The translations under genes and the position numbers were made by a program. Shown here piece after piece: positions 1 through 10,800 of a stretch of DNA of 64,000 nucleotides (positions within the stretch are counted from its first letter, which is position 1; each line of letters begins with the position of its first letter). Origin of the DNA: Iris pallida (taxonomy: Eukaryota > Streptophyta > Magnoliopsida > Asparagales > Iridaceae). Below the pieces are notes generated by a model that saw only the letters and a program-made list of their open reading frames with translations, made no database searches and had not been told where the DNA came from. Where the stretch lies: positions 2,537,942 through 2,601,941 of the forward strand of contig JANAVB010004000.1 of the NCBI GenBank assembly GCA_029216955.1. Direction: 5' to 3'.

Positions 1-175
1 TCGACAAGAAGTTTGGCAGGTGGTACCTGCTTCACATGAAGGGATATTATGTTGGTGTTTTGCCTTAGAGACTTGAAAGATAGTCCCACATTGCCTAGGC
101 CAAATGGATTATATCTCTATATAAAGCTTAGCTTGTGTTAAGGGAATCACATGAGGTATGGAGAGGCACATGGGT
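1..175 (+). repeat. Left part of a Copia-type LTR/upstream region, split by the LARD insertion
   Basis: This stretch becomes continuous with 7485 onward once the LARD element and one copy of its 5-bp target duplication are removed. It contains a cluster reading tagtcccacattg, similar to the start of many plant LTRs, and a TATA-like tatataaag at 118-126. It has no coding capacity. Assignment to the Copia LTR rests on continuity with the Copia gag-pol that starts at 8524. The opposite LTR is not in the window, so the true LTR ends are unknown. Confidence 0.5.
171..175. repeat. Target site duplication of the LARD, left copy (TGGGT)
   Basis: The five bases before the first TG of the left LTR are TGGGT and are repeated exactly after the right LTR (7485-7489). 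A perfect 5-bp duplication is the signature of integrase-mediated LTR-element insertion. Confidence 0.95.
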
Positions 176-2603
176 TGTAGTGCCCCGTCCCGCAAAGTCA
201 ATCGGAGGAATCGAAACGCCGACGGCGTTCGGACTTAGCCTTGCAACGGCTTGCTCGGAGACATCGCTCAGGTGGGGTAGTTTCGGTGAACTCTCCTCAT
301 CTTTGCCTTCATATAATAAATCGTGTTTTCAACTTGCACAAGTTAGGCTTGATAAATAAAAGCTACTCATCCACATAGCTAAGGGAATAATCCCGATGGT
401 TTGAATCGAGTTAGAACATGGAAAACGTCCCACGGTCGGCTTAGAGTTGGTGCACGGCGTGCTTTAAAAATGACACTCGGTCCTTCATCCCGCGGCTTGG
501 GAGAAGGAAAGTTGGTTTTCGGTGCAAAAGCTGAGAGTTAGCCTAAGTCACAGGCGTCACCCGTACAAATGCTTGCTAAAGCATGCACGGTCCTGTCCCG
601 CAAGGCTTGGCATAGCCTTTGCTCGTCCCTTGGGTTAAGTTGTAGGCTTGAGTGAGTTAGGCAAAGTTATGCCGATCGACCTAAGTTATTCTACGTGTTG
701 TCCCGCTCATTCTGCGGTTGTCAAGATAAATAGTCCCACGACCCCAAGGCCCGTCATAGAAAGTATGACTTGGGCGACAGCGTTACGTAGAACACGAGTC
801 GGTTTAAGGCACGAGCCACGGTTGGTTCAGTATGAGAGTTAGCCACGGTCGGTCGGTACTTATGGAAACACGTTATGTTCAAGTTAAGTTGGAAGGCTAT
901 GCAGTAGCCGTTCCCTGAGTTCAAAGAATGTTAAGTCTAAGCGATGGATAGTCGCCGAGGCAACCTTGGTTAGGGGCTCTGCAAAGGAAGTACAAAAAGT
1001 GGAAAGAGTAAAACAACCAAGTAAATGAATTGATCACAGAACAAGCCCCAACGGTATCCTAAAATACACCATGTTAACCTATATGAACTTGGACAACTTG
1101 TCGACAAGGGGTGGTTTCTTCGAGCGGCAACCCGGGGCCACGGGACCGACTCGGCCTAGGAAGAAACTGGTTGTAGGAGAGCTGGGTAATAGGCAACGCT
1201 GGTTAGGCGATCGGTAAGACGGGGACTTGCATCGGGGCTCGCTACCTGCGTTGCAAGGGTCCCGTATTACCAGGCTACGTCCAAGGCGGCTGGTTAGGCC
1301 AATCCCATAACAAACACTTGATATAAATTGTTTTCAACTAACATGGTAAGTTTTGTGTCGGCACGGGCGACAATCCGTGTGTGTGCCTTTGGATTGAGTT
1401 GAATATATATGAGTTAAAAAGACACAATATCGGAGCCTAAGATTTGGCTACAGCGAAGGCGACGTGCTTCGGCACGAGATATGGCGTCGAGTGTTAAGTT
1501 GTTGGCATAGAGTTGCATGAGTTAGGCTTGAGCCGTCGCGAGTTAAGTCGAGAAGGGCCGTAGGGCTAGTTGTGTGAAGTTACGTTGAGTTATTGGGCAC
1601 GGCCTCGAAATATGAGGCACGGCTGCGTTGTCACAACACAAGTGTAGGTGAGACTAAGCGAGGAGGCACTGCCTCGATAATATTGAAGCACGAATCGAGT
1701 ATGGCACGACCGAGTCGTTACGTCCCAGAGTTTGGCCCAAAAGATAAGTATAAGCCAGTGCGTCGACAATACAAGCACGAGAAAGGTCTAGAGGCAAGGA
1801 AATGGAGTCCTTCGTGTAGTTGCGTCTCTGATTATGGCCGTAAGGCAAACATGACTTGATAGGTTAACGTTGTTGGCACGAAGAGTAATCTAGAGACAAA
1901 GTACGAGTTAACGTTGACATTGCAAGCACGAGTTGGTTCCGATACACAAGTTGCGCTAAGGCACCGGTCCTAAAACTGATCCTAGGACAAGAATAGAAAG
2001 ACAATCGAAAAAGGGTTTATGTTGCACAAAGTAAATGAAACGTGTAGGTTTTGTATGGGTGGGCGAGGAGCTCACTCCACCAGTACAGTGGTACTGACAC
2101 CCATACAGTATTTCATGTGCAGGCACAGATAGAAGCTCGTGGCGTGGAGCTCGCTTGGATGCGTCGAGGCACGGAGTTCCTTGGCGATTCGAAGCGTACG
2201 GCCGCATGGAATCGAAGACTTATACGGGACATAATGTATGGACATCGCCTTCCGATGCTTCCGCTGGATTCAAATATTGAATTGAGAGATGAGAGAGAGT
2301 AGAGTGATTTGTAATGTGAGGCGAGTGTATTGAGTGATTGTAATCTCGGCCTTGTGCCCCCACAATTGTAATCTTGTATTCAATATCAATAAAGAGATTC
2401 TTTTGAGTTACTTGTGTTCATGTGTTCTTCTTTAAATTTCTGCTGCGTGTTCAATGCACTCTGCTTGGGACTTCTCTGCGACGACCTTGTCGCAGCCGCT
2501 GTAATCGGCCGTTATAGAACCCGCCTTGCATGAGCGCAATCTAGGCTCATGCGGCATCACGCCTTAGCGAGGACGATCGCTCCTACGGGAGCGGGGCGTG
2601 ACA
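176..2603 (+). repeat. LARD 5' LTR (2428 bp)
   Basis: The boundary is set by TG at 176 and CA at 2602-2603, the flanking TGGGT and the primer site that follows. The LTR has many CpG dinucleotides and recurring GGCACG/AGCACGA words between about 1350 and 1960. Open frames of 60-90 codons occur in both LTR copies but match no family I recognise. I treat them as chance. Confidence 0.93.
2388..2393 (+). terminator. Poly(A) signal AATAAA in the LARD 5' LTR
   Basis: AATAAA sits about 210 bp before the LTR end, followed by a T-rich stretch. The same signal is at 7269-7274 in the 3' LTR, where it would end the element's transcript. This places the R/U5 border near 2410 by inference. Confidence 0.5.
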
Positions 2604-2606
2604 TAA

Positions 2607-2618
2607 TGGTATCAGAGC
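2607..2618 (+). promoter_or_regulatory. LARD primer binding site, complementary to initiator tRNA-Met
   Basis: TGGTATCAGAGC starts 3 nt after the LTR end. This is the standard primer site of many plant LTR retrotransposons, where the 3' end of tRNA-iMet primes minus-strand DNA synthesis. Its intactness, together with the TSD, shows that the element was replication-competent in trans. Confidence 0.95.
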
Positions 2619-5022
2619 ACGGCTTTACGTCCTTGGACTACCGATTGAATTCCTTAACTCGTTGTTTCCGTAAACTCTGTTGCTTCCGCATATTGATATG
2701 GTTGGTGTGCTCTCTCTCAAATGTCCCACGGGATGTCCATACAATAAGTCTATCTATTTTGCAAAACTTAGGAGAACAGTTTTTGATAAGAAATAAAAAG
2801 AGGGTTTACGTAATCACGGTTGGCTAAGTCGGGCTGGGCATATACACCAAGGATTGTGTCGACCTTAGCAAAGTCGAGTGCGGGATTCATAATATTTTGA
2901 ACAAGGATGGGTTGGACTTGGTTGAGTAAGTGGGATGACTGTCGGTAGGGGTACTATCGAGCGACGATATCGTCGGTGCGATATAGATGGTCGTGCTTGG
3001 AAATCGAGGAATGGTTCGAACGGGATTTGAAAAGTCAATTTTGATTCAAAGGATAGTTTTGAGAATTTGTTGAATGACTTCATTCCTGAGTGGTGTATGC
3101 GATGGGCTCAGGAATGACGATCGATCGATTGAGGATTCGAGGGTGTCGATGAGTCTATCAGCAAGCGTCACGTTATGCAAAGCCATAGATTGAGTATCAA
3201 TGAATAAGTCTTAGTCTTGAAGTTTGACGAGTGGATTCGAACAACCTAGAATTGACGCGCACGGAGCGTGCAAGGGATTGAGGATTACGCAAGTATGAAA
3301 CGCGAAAATGATTGAGTAGGTAAAATCGAATCGAAGAAAGTTCGGGTGTACGAATGGATGACTTAATCAAGGAAATTGATACGGATCGTATACGAAAAGT
3401 TAGCACGACAGGTGGATAGCGTGCATGAAAGTTTTGATTTTGAAGTTACGCGAATGACTCTAAGGATTGGATTGAATGTTGCTCGATGATTGAGTTAGTA
3501 AAGGATTGATGCGAATTGAGGAAATACGTTGGTCGGTAACTCAAGATGGATGAATAAACGATACATGAATTCGGCTTTGAGAAAATTGATGTTATGAATG
3601 ATTCGAAGGATAATGATCGAACTTGATTTTGAATGTCGAGGAGATTATCCAGTCGGATGATAGCATCGTTCGTACGACTCGGAACTTGTTGCAAAGGAAG
3701 ATCGTCAGGTTACGCATATCATCGATGGTATCGAGGCGTATCAAAGATCGATATGCGATAACTCGAGGGTACTCTGACTCGGCAAATGACGATCGTTCAA
3801 ATGTCATTGTTTCGATGGATGCTATAATCGGGATATTAAAATGTGTCGAGGAAAGGATAGACTTGGCTCGAGGATTTTCTAAGTTGAATGAATGACGATC
3901 GAATTTGGCTTGGATAAAAATTGGAATATTTGGATTTGCTTTGTCGATAACCACAACGTTGACGTTCTTGTCTTATGCGAGCGCTACTCCAGCCTTGCAC
4001 ATGCATCACGCCGATTAGGGCGATTACTCCGCGTGAGCGCTGGTATGGTGATTCATACAGCGGGAGTGGTCGAACTTGCACGGTGCGACAATTTGTGCTT
4101 CGACTTGTGGTTTGACGCGAAGATAGACTCGAGATTGAATTGGTGTGCTTGTCGATTGAACTTAAGGATTCAGTAGGTCCAATCCGCGTATCGAGAATGA
4201 ATGAGTCTAAACTCAAACAAGAGTTATGCCCCGATGAGAATGATTATTCCGCGGAAGCGTTGCATGGTGATTCATGAACCACCGCGGATTATCAGACTCG
4301 CGTGAGATTGGGGCGCAACGTATTGTCGAGCGAGATGACCTCGTGATCGAATACATGAATTGGTTAGAATTGGTGAATTGAAGGGATTTGAATATACGCA
4401 ACGCCTGCCGTAATGCAAATTAGGTGATCGTGCTCGATGTTTAGAAACCTGAGTGACGCGATCTTGGGTAGAAGACCCCGTATGATCGACTTTGGTTTGA
4501 CCCTAGGATTGGGGTCAGTGTTGGAATTATTGTTTGGAAACTATGATTCCAATCCTGACATTGACTTAGCCTCGTAAAGATTGGCCTAGCGGTTAGGCGA
4601 AACGCCCCTGTTGCAGAGTTATCAATCGAAGAATTGATCTTGAGGATTGGTTTGAATGGATAGCATGAATCACGAATGTAGGAAACCCTGCTCACGAGGC
4701 TCGGCTGACATGCATATATTTCAGGGACGCCTGGGTATGTGTACGATGCGACTCGAGTGAGAATGACAAATTTTCTATCATGCGGCTTGGCTGAATGCAT
4801 GTATTTTGGGGACGCTTGGAATGCGTGCACGATCCAGCCAAGTGATACGACGAGTTCAAGAAAGGCTTGAAAGATGGGAGTGTGTCGAGATATTAAAATC
4901 GTGTTAAAGGAAAGATTGATAATCGTGCGAGCGTGGCTCGAAATCGAAGGAACGTGTAGGCGAAATGTGTACGATTAAGTCTTGGCCATAGAAATGGTAG
5001 GATGACCTGCCTTCAGGGAAGT
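2619..5022 (+). other. Non-coding interior of the LARD
   Basis: About 2.4 kb with no recognisable protein similarity. It is rich in TCGA, GATCG and CGAATG words, giving a high CpG content for a plant repeat. Two imperfect direct repeats are visible. One is a segment near 4010-4065 echoed near 4230-4290 (both contain gattactccgcg/gattattccgcg and atggtgattcat). The other is the 86-bp-spaced pair listed separately. A piece near 3087-3100 (ctgagtggtgtatg) is repeated just before the 3' LTR at 5042-5055. I see no packaging signal that I can name. Confidence 0.8.
4698..4836 (+). repeat. Two diverged tandem copies (period about 86 bp) inside the LARD
   Basis: The segments 4698-4751 and 4784-4836 align over about 53 bp with one gap and roughly three quarters identity. 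Both contain GGCTyGGCTGA, ATGCATrTATTT and GGGACGC followed by a GTrCACGATsC-like end. They probably arose by an old local duplication. No function is evident. Confidence 0.6.
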
Positions 5023-5056
5023 CTCGAGGACGAGACTTGTTCTGAGTGGTGTATGA
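5023..5056 (+). promoter_or_regulatory. LARD plus-strand priming region before the 3' LTR
   Basis: CTCGAGGACGAG (5023-5034) is followed by a weakly purine-rich tract (gagtggtgtatga) that directly abuts the 3' LTR. X, Y and Z have the same GAGGAC-centred motif at the same place, each followed by a clearer purine tract. The LARD tract is interrupted by pyrimidines, so it is a poor polypurine tract. Confidence 0.6.
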
Positions 5057-7484
5057 TGTAGTGCCCCGTCCCGCAAAGTCAATCGGAGGAATGGAAACGT
5101 CGACGGCGTTCGGACTGAGCCTTGCAACGGCTTGCTCGGAGACATCGCTCAGGTGGGGTAGTTTCGGTGAACTCTCCTCATCTTTGCCTTCACATAATAA
5201 ATCGTGTTTTCAACTTGCACAAGTTAGGCTTGATAAATAAAAGCTACTCATCCACAAAGCTAAGAGAATAATCCCGACGGTTTGAATCGAGTTAGAACAT
5301 GGAAAACGTCCCACGGTCGGCTTAGAGTTGGTGCACGGCGTGCTTTAAAAATGACACTCGGTCCTTCGTCCCGCGGTTTGGGAGAAGGAAAGTTGGTTTT
5401 CGGTGCAAAAGCTGAGAGTTAGCCTAAGTCACAGGCGTCACCCGTACAAATGCTTGCTAAAGCATGCACGGTCCTGTCCCGCAAGGCTTGGCATAGCCTT
5501 TGCTCGTCCCTTGGGTTAAGTTGTAGGCTTGAGTGAGTTAGGCAAAGTTATGCCGGTCGACCTAAGTTATTCTACGTGTTGTCCCGCTCATTCTGCGGTT
5601 GTCAAGATAAATAGTCCCACGACCCCAAGGCCCGTCATAGAAAGTATGACTTGGGCGATAGCGTTACGTAGAACACGAGTCGGTTTAAGGCACGAGCCAC
5701 GGTTGGTTCAGTATGAGAGTTAGCCACGGTCGGTCGGTACTTATGGAAACACGTTATGTTCAAGTTAAGTTGGAAGGCTATGCAGTAGCCGTTCCCTGAG
5801 TTCAAAGAATGTTAAGTCTAAGCGATGGGTAGTCGCCGAGGCAACCCTGGTTAGGGGCTCTGCAAAGGAAGTACAAAAAGTGGAAAGAGTAAAACAACCA
5901 AGTAAATGAATTGATCACATAACAAGCCCCAACGGTATCCTAAAATACACCATGTTAACCTATATGAACTTGGACAACTTGTCGACAAGGGGTGGTTTCT
6001 TCGAGCGGCAACCCGGGGCCACGGGACCGACTCGGCCTAGGAAGAAACTGGTTGTAGCCGAGCTGGGTAATAGGCAACGCTGGTTAAGCGATCGGTAAGA
6101 CAAGGACTTGCATCGGGGCTCGCTACCGGCATTGCAAGGGTCCCGTATTACCAGGCTACGTCCAAGGCGGCTGGTTAGGCCAATCCCATAACAAACACTT
6201 GATATAAATTGTTTTCAACTAACATGGTAGGTTTTGTGTCGGCACGGGCGGCAATCCGTGTGTGTGCCTTTGGATTGAGTTGAATATGTATGAGTTAAAA
6301 AGACACAATGTCAGAGCCTAAGATTTGGCTACAGCGAAGGCGACGTGCTTCGGCACGAGATGTGGCGTCGAGTGTTAAGTTGTTGGCATAGAGTTGCATG
6401 AGTTAGGCTTGAGCTGTCGCGAGTTAAGTCGAGAAGGGCCGTAGGGCTAGTTGTGTGAAGTTACGTTGAGTTATTGGGCACGTCCTCGAAATATGAGGCA
6501 CGGCCGCGTTGTCACAACACAAGTGTAGGCGAGACTAAGCGAGGAGGCACTGCCTCGGTAATATTGAAGCACGAATCGAGTATGGCACGACCGAGTCGTT
6601 ACGTCCCAGAGTTTGGCCCAAAAGATAAGTATAAGCCAGTGCATCGACAATACAAGCACGAGAAAGGTCTAGAGGCAAGGAAATGGAGTCCTTCATGTAG
6701 TTGCGTCTCTGATTATGGCCGTAAGGCGAACACGACTTGATAGGTTAACGTTGTTGGCACGAAGAGTAATCTAGAGACAAAGTACGAGTTAACGTTGACA
6801 TTGCAAGCACGAGTTGGTTCCGATACACAAGTTGCGCTAAGGCGCCGGTCCTAAAACTGATCCTAGGGCAAGAATAGAAAGACAATCGAAAAAGGGTTTA
6901 TGTTGCACAAAGTAAATAAAACGTGTAGGTTTTGTATGGGTGGGCGAGGAGCTCACTCCACCAGTACAGTGGTACTGACACCCACACAGTATTTCATGTA
7001 CAGGCACAGATAGAAGCTCGTGGCGTGGAGCTCACTTGGATGCGTCGAGGCACGGAGTTCCTTGGCGATTCGAAGCGTACGGCCGCATGGAATCGAAGAC
7101 TTATACGGGACATAATGTATGGACATCGCCTTCCGAAGCTTCCGCTGGATTCAAGTATTGAATTGAGAGATGAGAGAGAGCAGAGTGATTTGTAATGTGA
7201 GGCGAGTGTATTGAGTGATTGTAATCTCGGCCTTGCGCCCCCACAATTGTAATCTTGTATTCAATATTAATAAAGAGATTCTTTTGAGTTACTTGTGTTC
7301 ATGTGTTCTTCTTTAAATTTCCGCTGCGTGTTCAATGCACTCTACTTGGGACTTCTCTGCGACGACCTCGTCGCAGCCGCTGTAATCGGCCGTAATGGAA
7401 CCCGTATTGCATGAGCGCAATCTAGGCTCATGCGGCATCACGCCTTAGCGAGGACGATCGCTCCTACGGGAGCGGAGCGTGACA
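5057..7484 (+). repeat. LARD 3' LTR (2428 bp)
   Basis: Same length as the 5' LTR and about 97.7 percent identical by hand count, with no length difference. It starts TGTAGTGCCCC and ends GAGCGTGACA, immediately followed by the TGGGT target duplication. The poly(A) signal AATAAA is at 7269-7274. Confidence 0.93.
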
Positions 7485-7489
7485 TGGGT
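7485..7489. repeat. Target site duplication of the LARD, right copy (TGGGT)
   Basis: Exact repeat of 171-175, directly after the terminal GACA of the 3' LTR. Confidence 0.95.
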
Positions 7490-7669
7490 GCCATGTGGGG
7501 GTGTTTTTCTAGAGGAAATAAGGCTAACTCCACAAGAAAGCATTCATGCTTTTTGTCATGCTCATGGGATTATTTCCCTATGGAGCTGAGCCCCGAAGGG
7601 GCTTAGCGACTCAAACTCAGACTCGGGCTCGGGCTCAAGGGTGCAAAGTTGCGCTTTGTTGGCAATAGA

Positions 7670-7784
7670 AACTTGATGAGTCGATCCGCCTACACGTCTT
7701 GCTTTTACTGCTATATCGGGAGTTACTCCACGTATTGCTTGACGTAAAACAGATAGTGGATTTGTTTCTGTCTTTTGTTGAATC
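7670..7784 (-). pseudogene. rps7: Plastid rps7 fragment (ribosomal protein S7), nuclear insertion
   Basis: The minus strand encodes about 38 residues, beginning [12 protein letters not shown] and continuing through [20 protein letters not shown] and STHQV. This is the conserved central part of chloroplast ribosomal protein S7, which in the plastid 30S subunit contacts the 3' domain of 16S rRNA. Similarity ends abruptly on both sides: after STHQV at the low-coordinate end and before IQQK at the high end. It is therefore a piece of about 115 bp, not a gene. It lies within the untranslated upstream region of the Copia element and cannot be expressed as S7. The identification rests on my recognition of the protein family. 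The near-perfect reading frame suggests recent transfer or capture. Confidence 0.85.
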
Positions 7785-8111
7785 TCACTTAGCATGCGCG
7801 GGCTAAGCGAGCTATGCGCATATGTGACGCAGCGATGCTGCGTATAGTACTATGCTACTGCGCTATTGTGTTATGCGCTGTGCAGCTACGTGCAGGCGCA
7901 CGGGCTGACGTGCTGAGTGGGCGTTGGGGCACAGGTGGCACATGATGTGGCTGATTGGAATATTTGAGCGGTTAAAGAAATATTGAGTCATTTATTCAAA
8001 TCCATATTTTGTGGGATTTGAATATAATTCATTCAAATCTTTCCTTTATTTGCTCCTATTTTTTTCTAATCAGTTACGGCCATGATTAGAGTTAGGGTTT
8101 CGATCCTTCTC

Positions 8112-8119
8112 TATAAATA
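8112..8119 (+). promoter_or_regulatory. TATA box of the Copia element
   Basis: TATAAATA sits about 400 bp before the gag start codon in a CT-rich context, as expected for a plant Pol II promoter in an LTR. The start site would lie near 8145. Confidence 0.55.
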
Positions 8120-8523
8120 CTCTCTTCGTGCCTTCATTAAGGGATGCTAAAATTATGTTACGAAGAGAGCTGCCCCACCGCTGCCATTGGAGTCCATCAG
8201 AATTCTTTGAGTTCGTGAAAGGAGGTGACAGCGAGCGTTCCAGAAGTTCTTTCGAACTTGCTGGTTCCTGGGAGCAGATCGCAATAGGGCAAATCTTGCT
8301 TTGAGCAACGGTAATCCTCATCACCCCAGCAAAGTTGTCTTCATTAACTCCGGTTCTCACAAGGAGACCGTGACACCAACTCGCGTTCTCAAAAAGAGAC
8401 CGAGTCATCAACCTCGTATCTCACAGAGAGGACGAGTATACATCTCCGTTCTTATTAAGGGATCGAGATTTCCATCTAAGATCTGTTTCGGGAACAATAA
8501 TCTCAAAGCAAGATTAAGATCTG

Positions 8524-9395
8524 ATGGAGAACAACCGTGCACAACTTTTCGACACAAGTTTTTATAAACTTGAGAAGTTTGACGGGGAGCATTACAACAA
8601 CTAGAAGAGAAAGGTCAGCCTTAATCTTCAACTCGTTAGCATCAACTACGTGTTGACAGATCCTGAGCCTTTGATTTCAGAGGGTGAAAATGCTCGAAGA
8701 GTTGCTGAAGCCATGACTTTTTAGTCGAAGTGGAGGAGAGATAACAACCTCTACAAGTTATTGATCTTGAACTCTATGGAGGACTCTCTGGTGGAGTCAT
8801 ACAACAAGACGATCAATACAAAGGATGTCTGGGACTCCGTAGAGAATCTCTATAAGGCAGATAAGAACAGAAACAAGATCCACATGACCAAAAAGGTCTG
8901 GAGGATGCGATTTGAGGACGACAAAATCATATTGCCTCAAGTCAAGGAGTTCCTTAAGTTACGTCAAAAGCTGGCGGATGACGGCATGTCTCGGGTTGAT
9001 GCTTTTGTCGTTAAGGGTATTGTCGCCAAGCTTCCACCTGGGTGGACCAATTTTATCATGAACATGCACCGCAAGAAGATGGAAGTGGATCTAGAATGCC
9101 TATTGTACTGGATACATGTTGAAGACGAGTTGAGGGCTTAACTCAAAGTGGACACATTGTCCAAACAGATGGCCAAGGCCAATATGGTGCAAGGAAGAAA
9201 TTCTAAAGGAAAGCAGAAGACTTCCTACCAAAAGAAGAAAGACGTTCACCATCTGAAGGTAAAGTTGGCTCAGTTCAAGCCCAAGTCCAAAGAACTTAGG
9301 ACTTGTTTCAACTATGGCAAGAAAGGCCACTAGAAGAGGGACTGCAAAGAAAAACCAAAACAAAAGGAGCAAGGTGAGGCTAAATTTATTTCTAT
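8524..9395 (+). pseudogene. Copia Gag (capsid/nucleocapsid), broken
   Basis: From the ATG at 8524 the frame reads MENNRAQLFDTSFYKLEKFDG, a typical Copia Gag N-terminus. The conserved capsid core follows (8761-9141; residues such as VWDSVENLY and FLKLRQKLAD). Near 9305-9345 there is a zinc knuckle of type CX2CX4HX4C in which the first two cysteine positions are only partly kept (CFNYGKKGH then KRDC). In-frame TAG codons replace expected tryptophans near 8600, 8722 and 9332, and a TAA lies at about 9139. Gag would form the virus-like particle. This copy is dead. Everything from here to 11697 is the same decayed element. Confidence 0.85.
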
Positions 9396-10800
9396 GATTG
9401 CACAGGTTAACTCAGCTGGAGTTGACACGGACTGGAGAATAGATACTGGCCTTCGTGTCATGTCTGCTCAAAGAAGGAGTGGTTCACCATGTACCAACCT
9501 GTTTCTGAAAAGGTTATGGTGGCGAACCAGACACAAGCTAAAGTACTTGGGATCGGGACAATAGTACTATAAATGACTTCGAGGAAGTCACTGACGATTC
9601 AAAAGGTGAAGCACCTGCTATAGCCAAGAACCTGGTCTCAAGAAGTCTGCTCTGCAACGTAGGCTGAGGATGGACATAAATGCTGTTCAGATCGTTATGT
9701 CATATAAATGAACATACTTTGGAAAGGCTTTCTGTACCGAAGGGATGTTCAAACTTTAACTTGTAACTCCTATGGAGATAGTTAATACAGTTTCTTCTTC
9801 TGGTTATTCTCTTGAGTTGTGGCATAATAGACTAGGACATGTTCATTGTAAAAGAATAAACAAGATGTCTAGTCTAGGGCCTATCTCCAAATGTAGGGGT
9901 AAAGAGTTGGAGAAGTGTGAGGTCTGTGTGCAGACAAGATCACAAGAAAATCGTTCAAGTGGGTAAACCGAAGTACAGATCTTCTAGAGTTTGTGCACTC
10001 AGATATCTGTAACTTCAAACAGTTCTTCACAAAGGCCGGGAAGAAGTATTTCATTACTTTCATTGATGACTTCTCAAAGTAAGTGTTCGTTTATCTGGTC
10101 AAATCTAAAGATGAAGCGTTTGAGAAGTTTAAGGACTTCAAGACTGAAGTCGAGCATCAAATCGGACAACAACTCAAGAGACTCAAAAGTGATCGAGGTG
10201 GAGAGTATAGGTCTCATAAATTTGCATCGTTCTGTAGAGAACATGGAATTGTCAACGAGACAACTACTCCATACTCACCTCAATCAAATGGCGTTGCAGA
10301 AAGAAAGAACAAAACGTTAACAGAGATGATGAACTCGATGCTGTTGACTGCGGATCTTTTAAATTGCTTCTGGGGTAAAGTAGTGCTTACGACAACGTTT
10401 ATATTGAACAGAGTGCCGCATGCTACTTTAAAAGTCACTCCTCATAAACTCTGGTTCAAGGTCAGACCCAACTTGAATGTCATTCGAGTGTGGGGGTATT
10501 TGGCGTATGTAAAGCTTTCGGATTTAAAGATTTAGAAGCTGGGAACGAGGACTACGAAGACTATATTCCTGGGCTATACTGACAAAAGTGATGCTCGGAG
10601 GTTCGTTGATGTTGAGTCAAATCACATCATTGAATCCCACGATGCGGAATTCTTTGAAGGTAAATTTGCAAGGCACAAGAACATTGTTCTCACGGATATT
10701 CTGGACAACAGTGTGAGTCCATATAAAGCTCAAGTTCCTTATAAAGAGGTAGTCCAAGAAGAAGTTGTTACTACAAAAATAACTATTGAATCAGAACTCC
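9396..10800 (+). pseudogene. Copia protease, GAG-pre-integrase and integrase, broken
   Basis: A Copia-type protease start (DWRIDTG) is visible near 9430 and is then lost by a frameshift. The GAG-pre-integrase domain lies at 9772-9966 with LWHNRLGH and CEVCVQ. The integrase core keeps the DDE set: FIDDFS near 10060, SDRGGEY near 10190, and NGVAERKNKTL near 10290-10320. A stop interrupts FIDDFSK at about 10081 and another follows KLSDLKI at about 10533. The order integrase before RT is diagnostic of Ty1/Copia. Integrase would insert the cDNA into the chromosome, but here it is interrupted. Confidence 0.85.

Larger units (their letters stand above)
176..7484 (+). mobile_element. Complete non-autonomous LARD-type LTR retrotransposon, 7.3 kb
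   Basis: Two 2428-bp direct repeats (176-2603 and 5057-7484) begin TGTAGTGCCCC and end GTGACA, flanked by a perfect TGGGT duplication. A tRNA-Met primer site lies 3 nt inside the left LTR. The 2.45-kb interior has no gag, protease, RT or integrase similarity in any frame; the longest open frame is 129 codons and looks random. Large LTRs around a coding-free interior is the definition of a LARD, a parasite mobilised by proteins of an autonomous relative. A cGAGGACGa motif upstream of the right LTR is shared with the Tekay chromoviruses in this window, so a Tekay-like helper is inferred. I counted about 55 LTR mismatches by eye (about 2.3 percent), so the insertion is fairly young. Confidence 0.93.
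7490..8523 (+). repeat. Right part of the Copia LTR and untranslated leader
   Basis: This stretch separates the LARD from the Copia gag start at 8524. It contains the plastid rps7 fragment (7670-7784), a dyad-rich patch of ATGCGC/CTGCG words at about 7795-7910 (for example ACGCAGC and GCTGCGT arms around a 3-nt loop), an AT-rich stretch at 7965-8075, and a TATA box at 8112-8119. From about 8150 it would be transcribed leader. I cannot place the LTR/internal border or a clear primer site. Confidence 0.55.

Noticed and set aside
1593..1859. 88-codon frame conserved in both LARD LTRs (also 6474-6740)
   Set aside because: It is present twice only because the LTRs are duplicates. It has no family resemblance, and LTR differences do not favour silent sites by eye.
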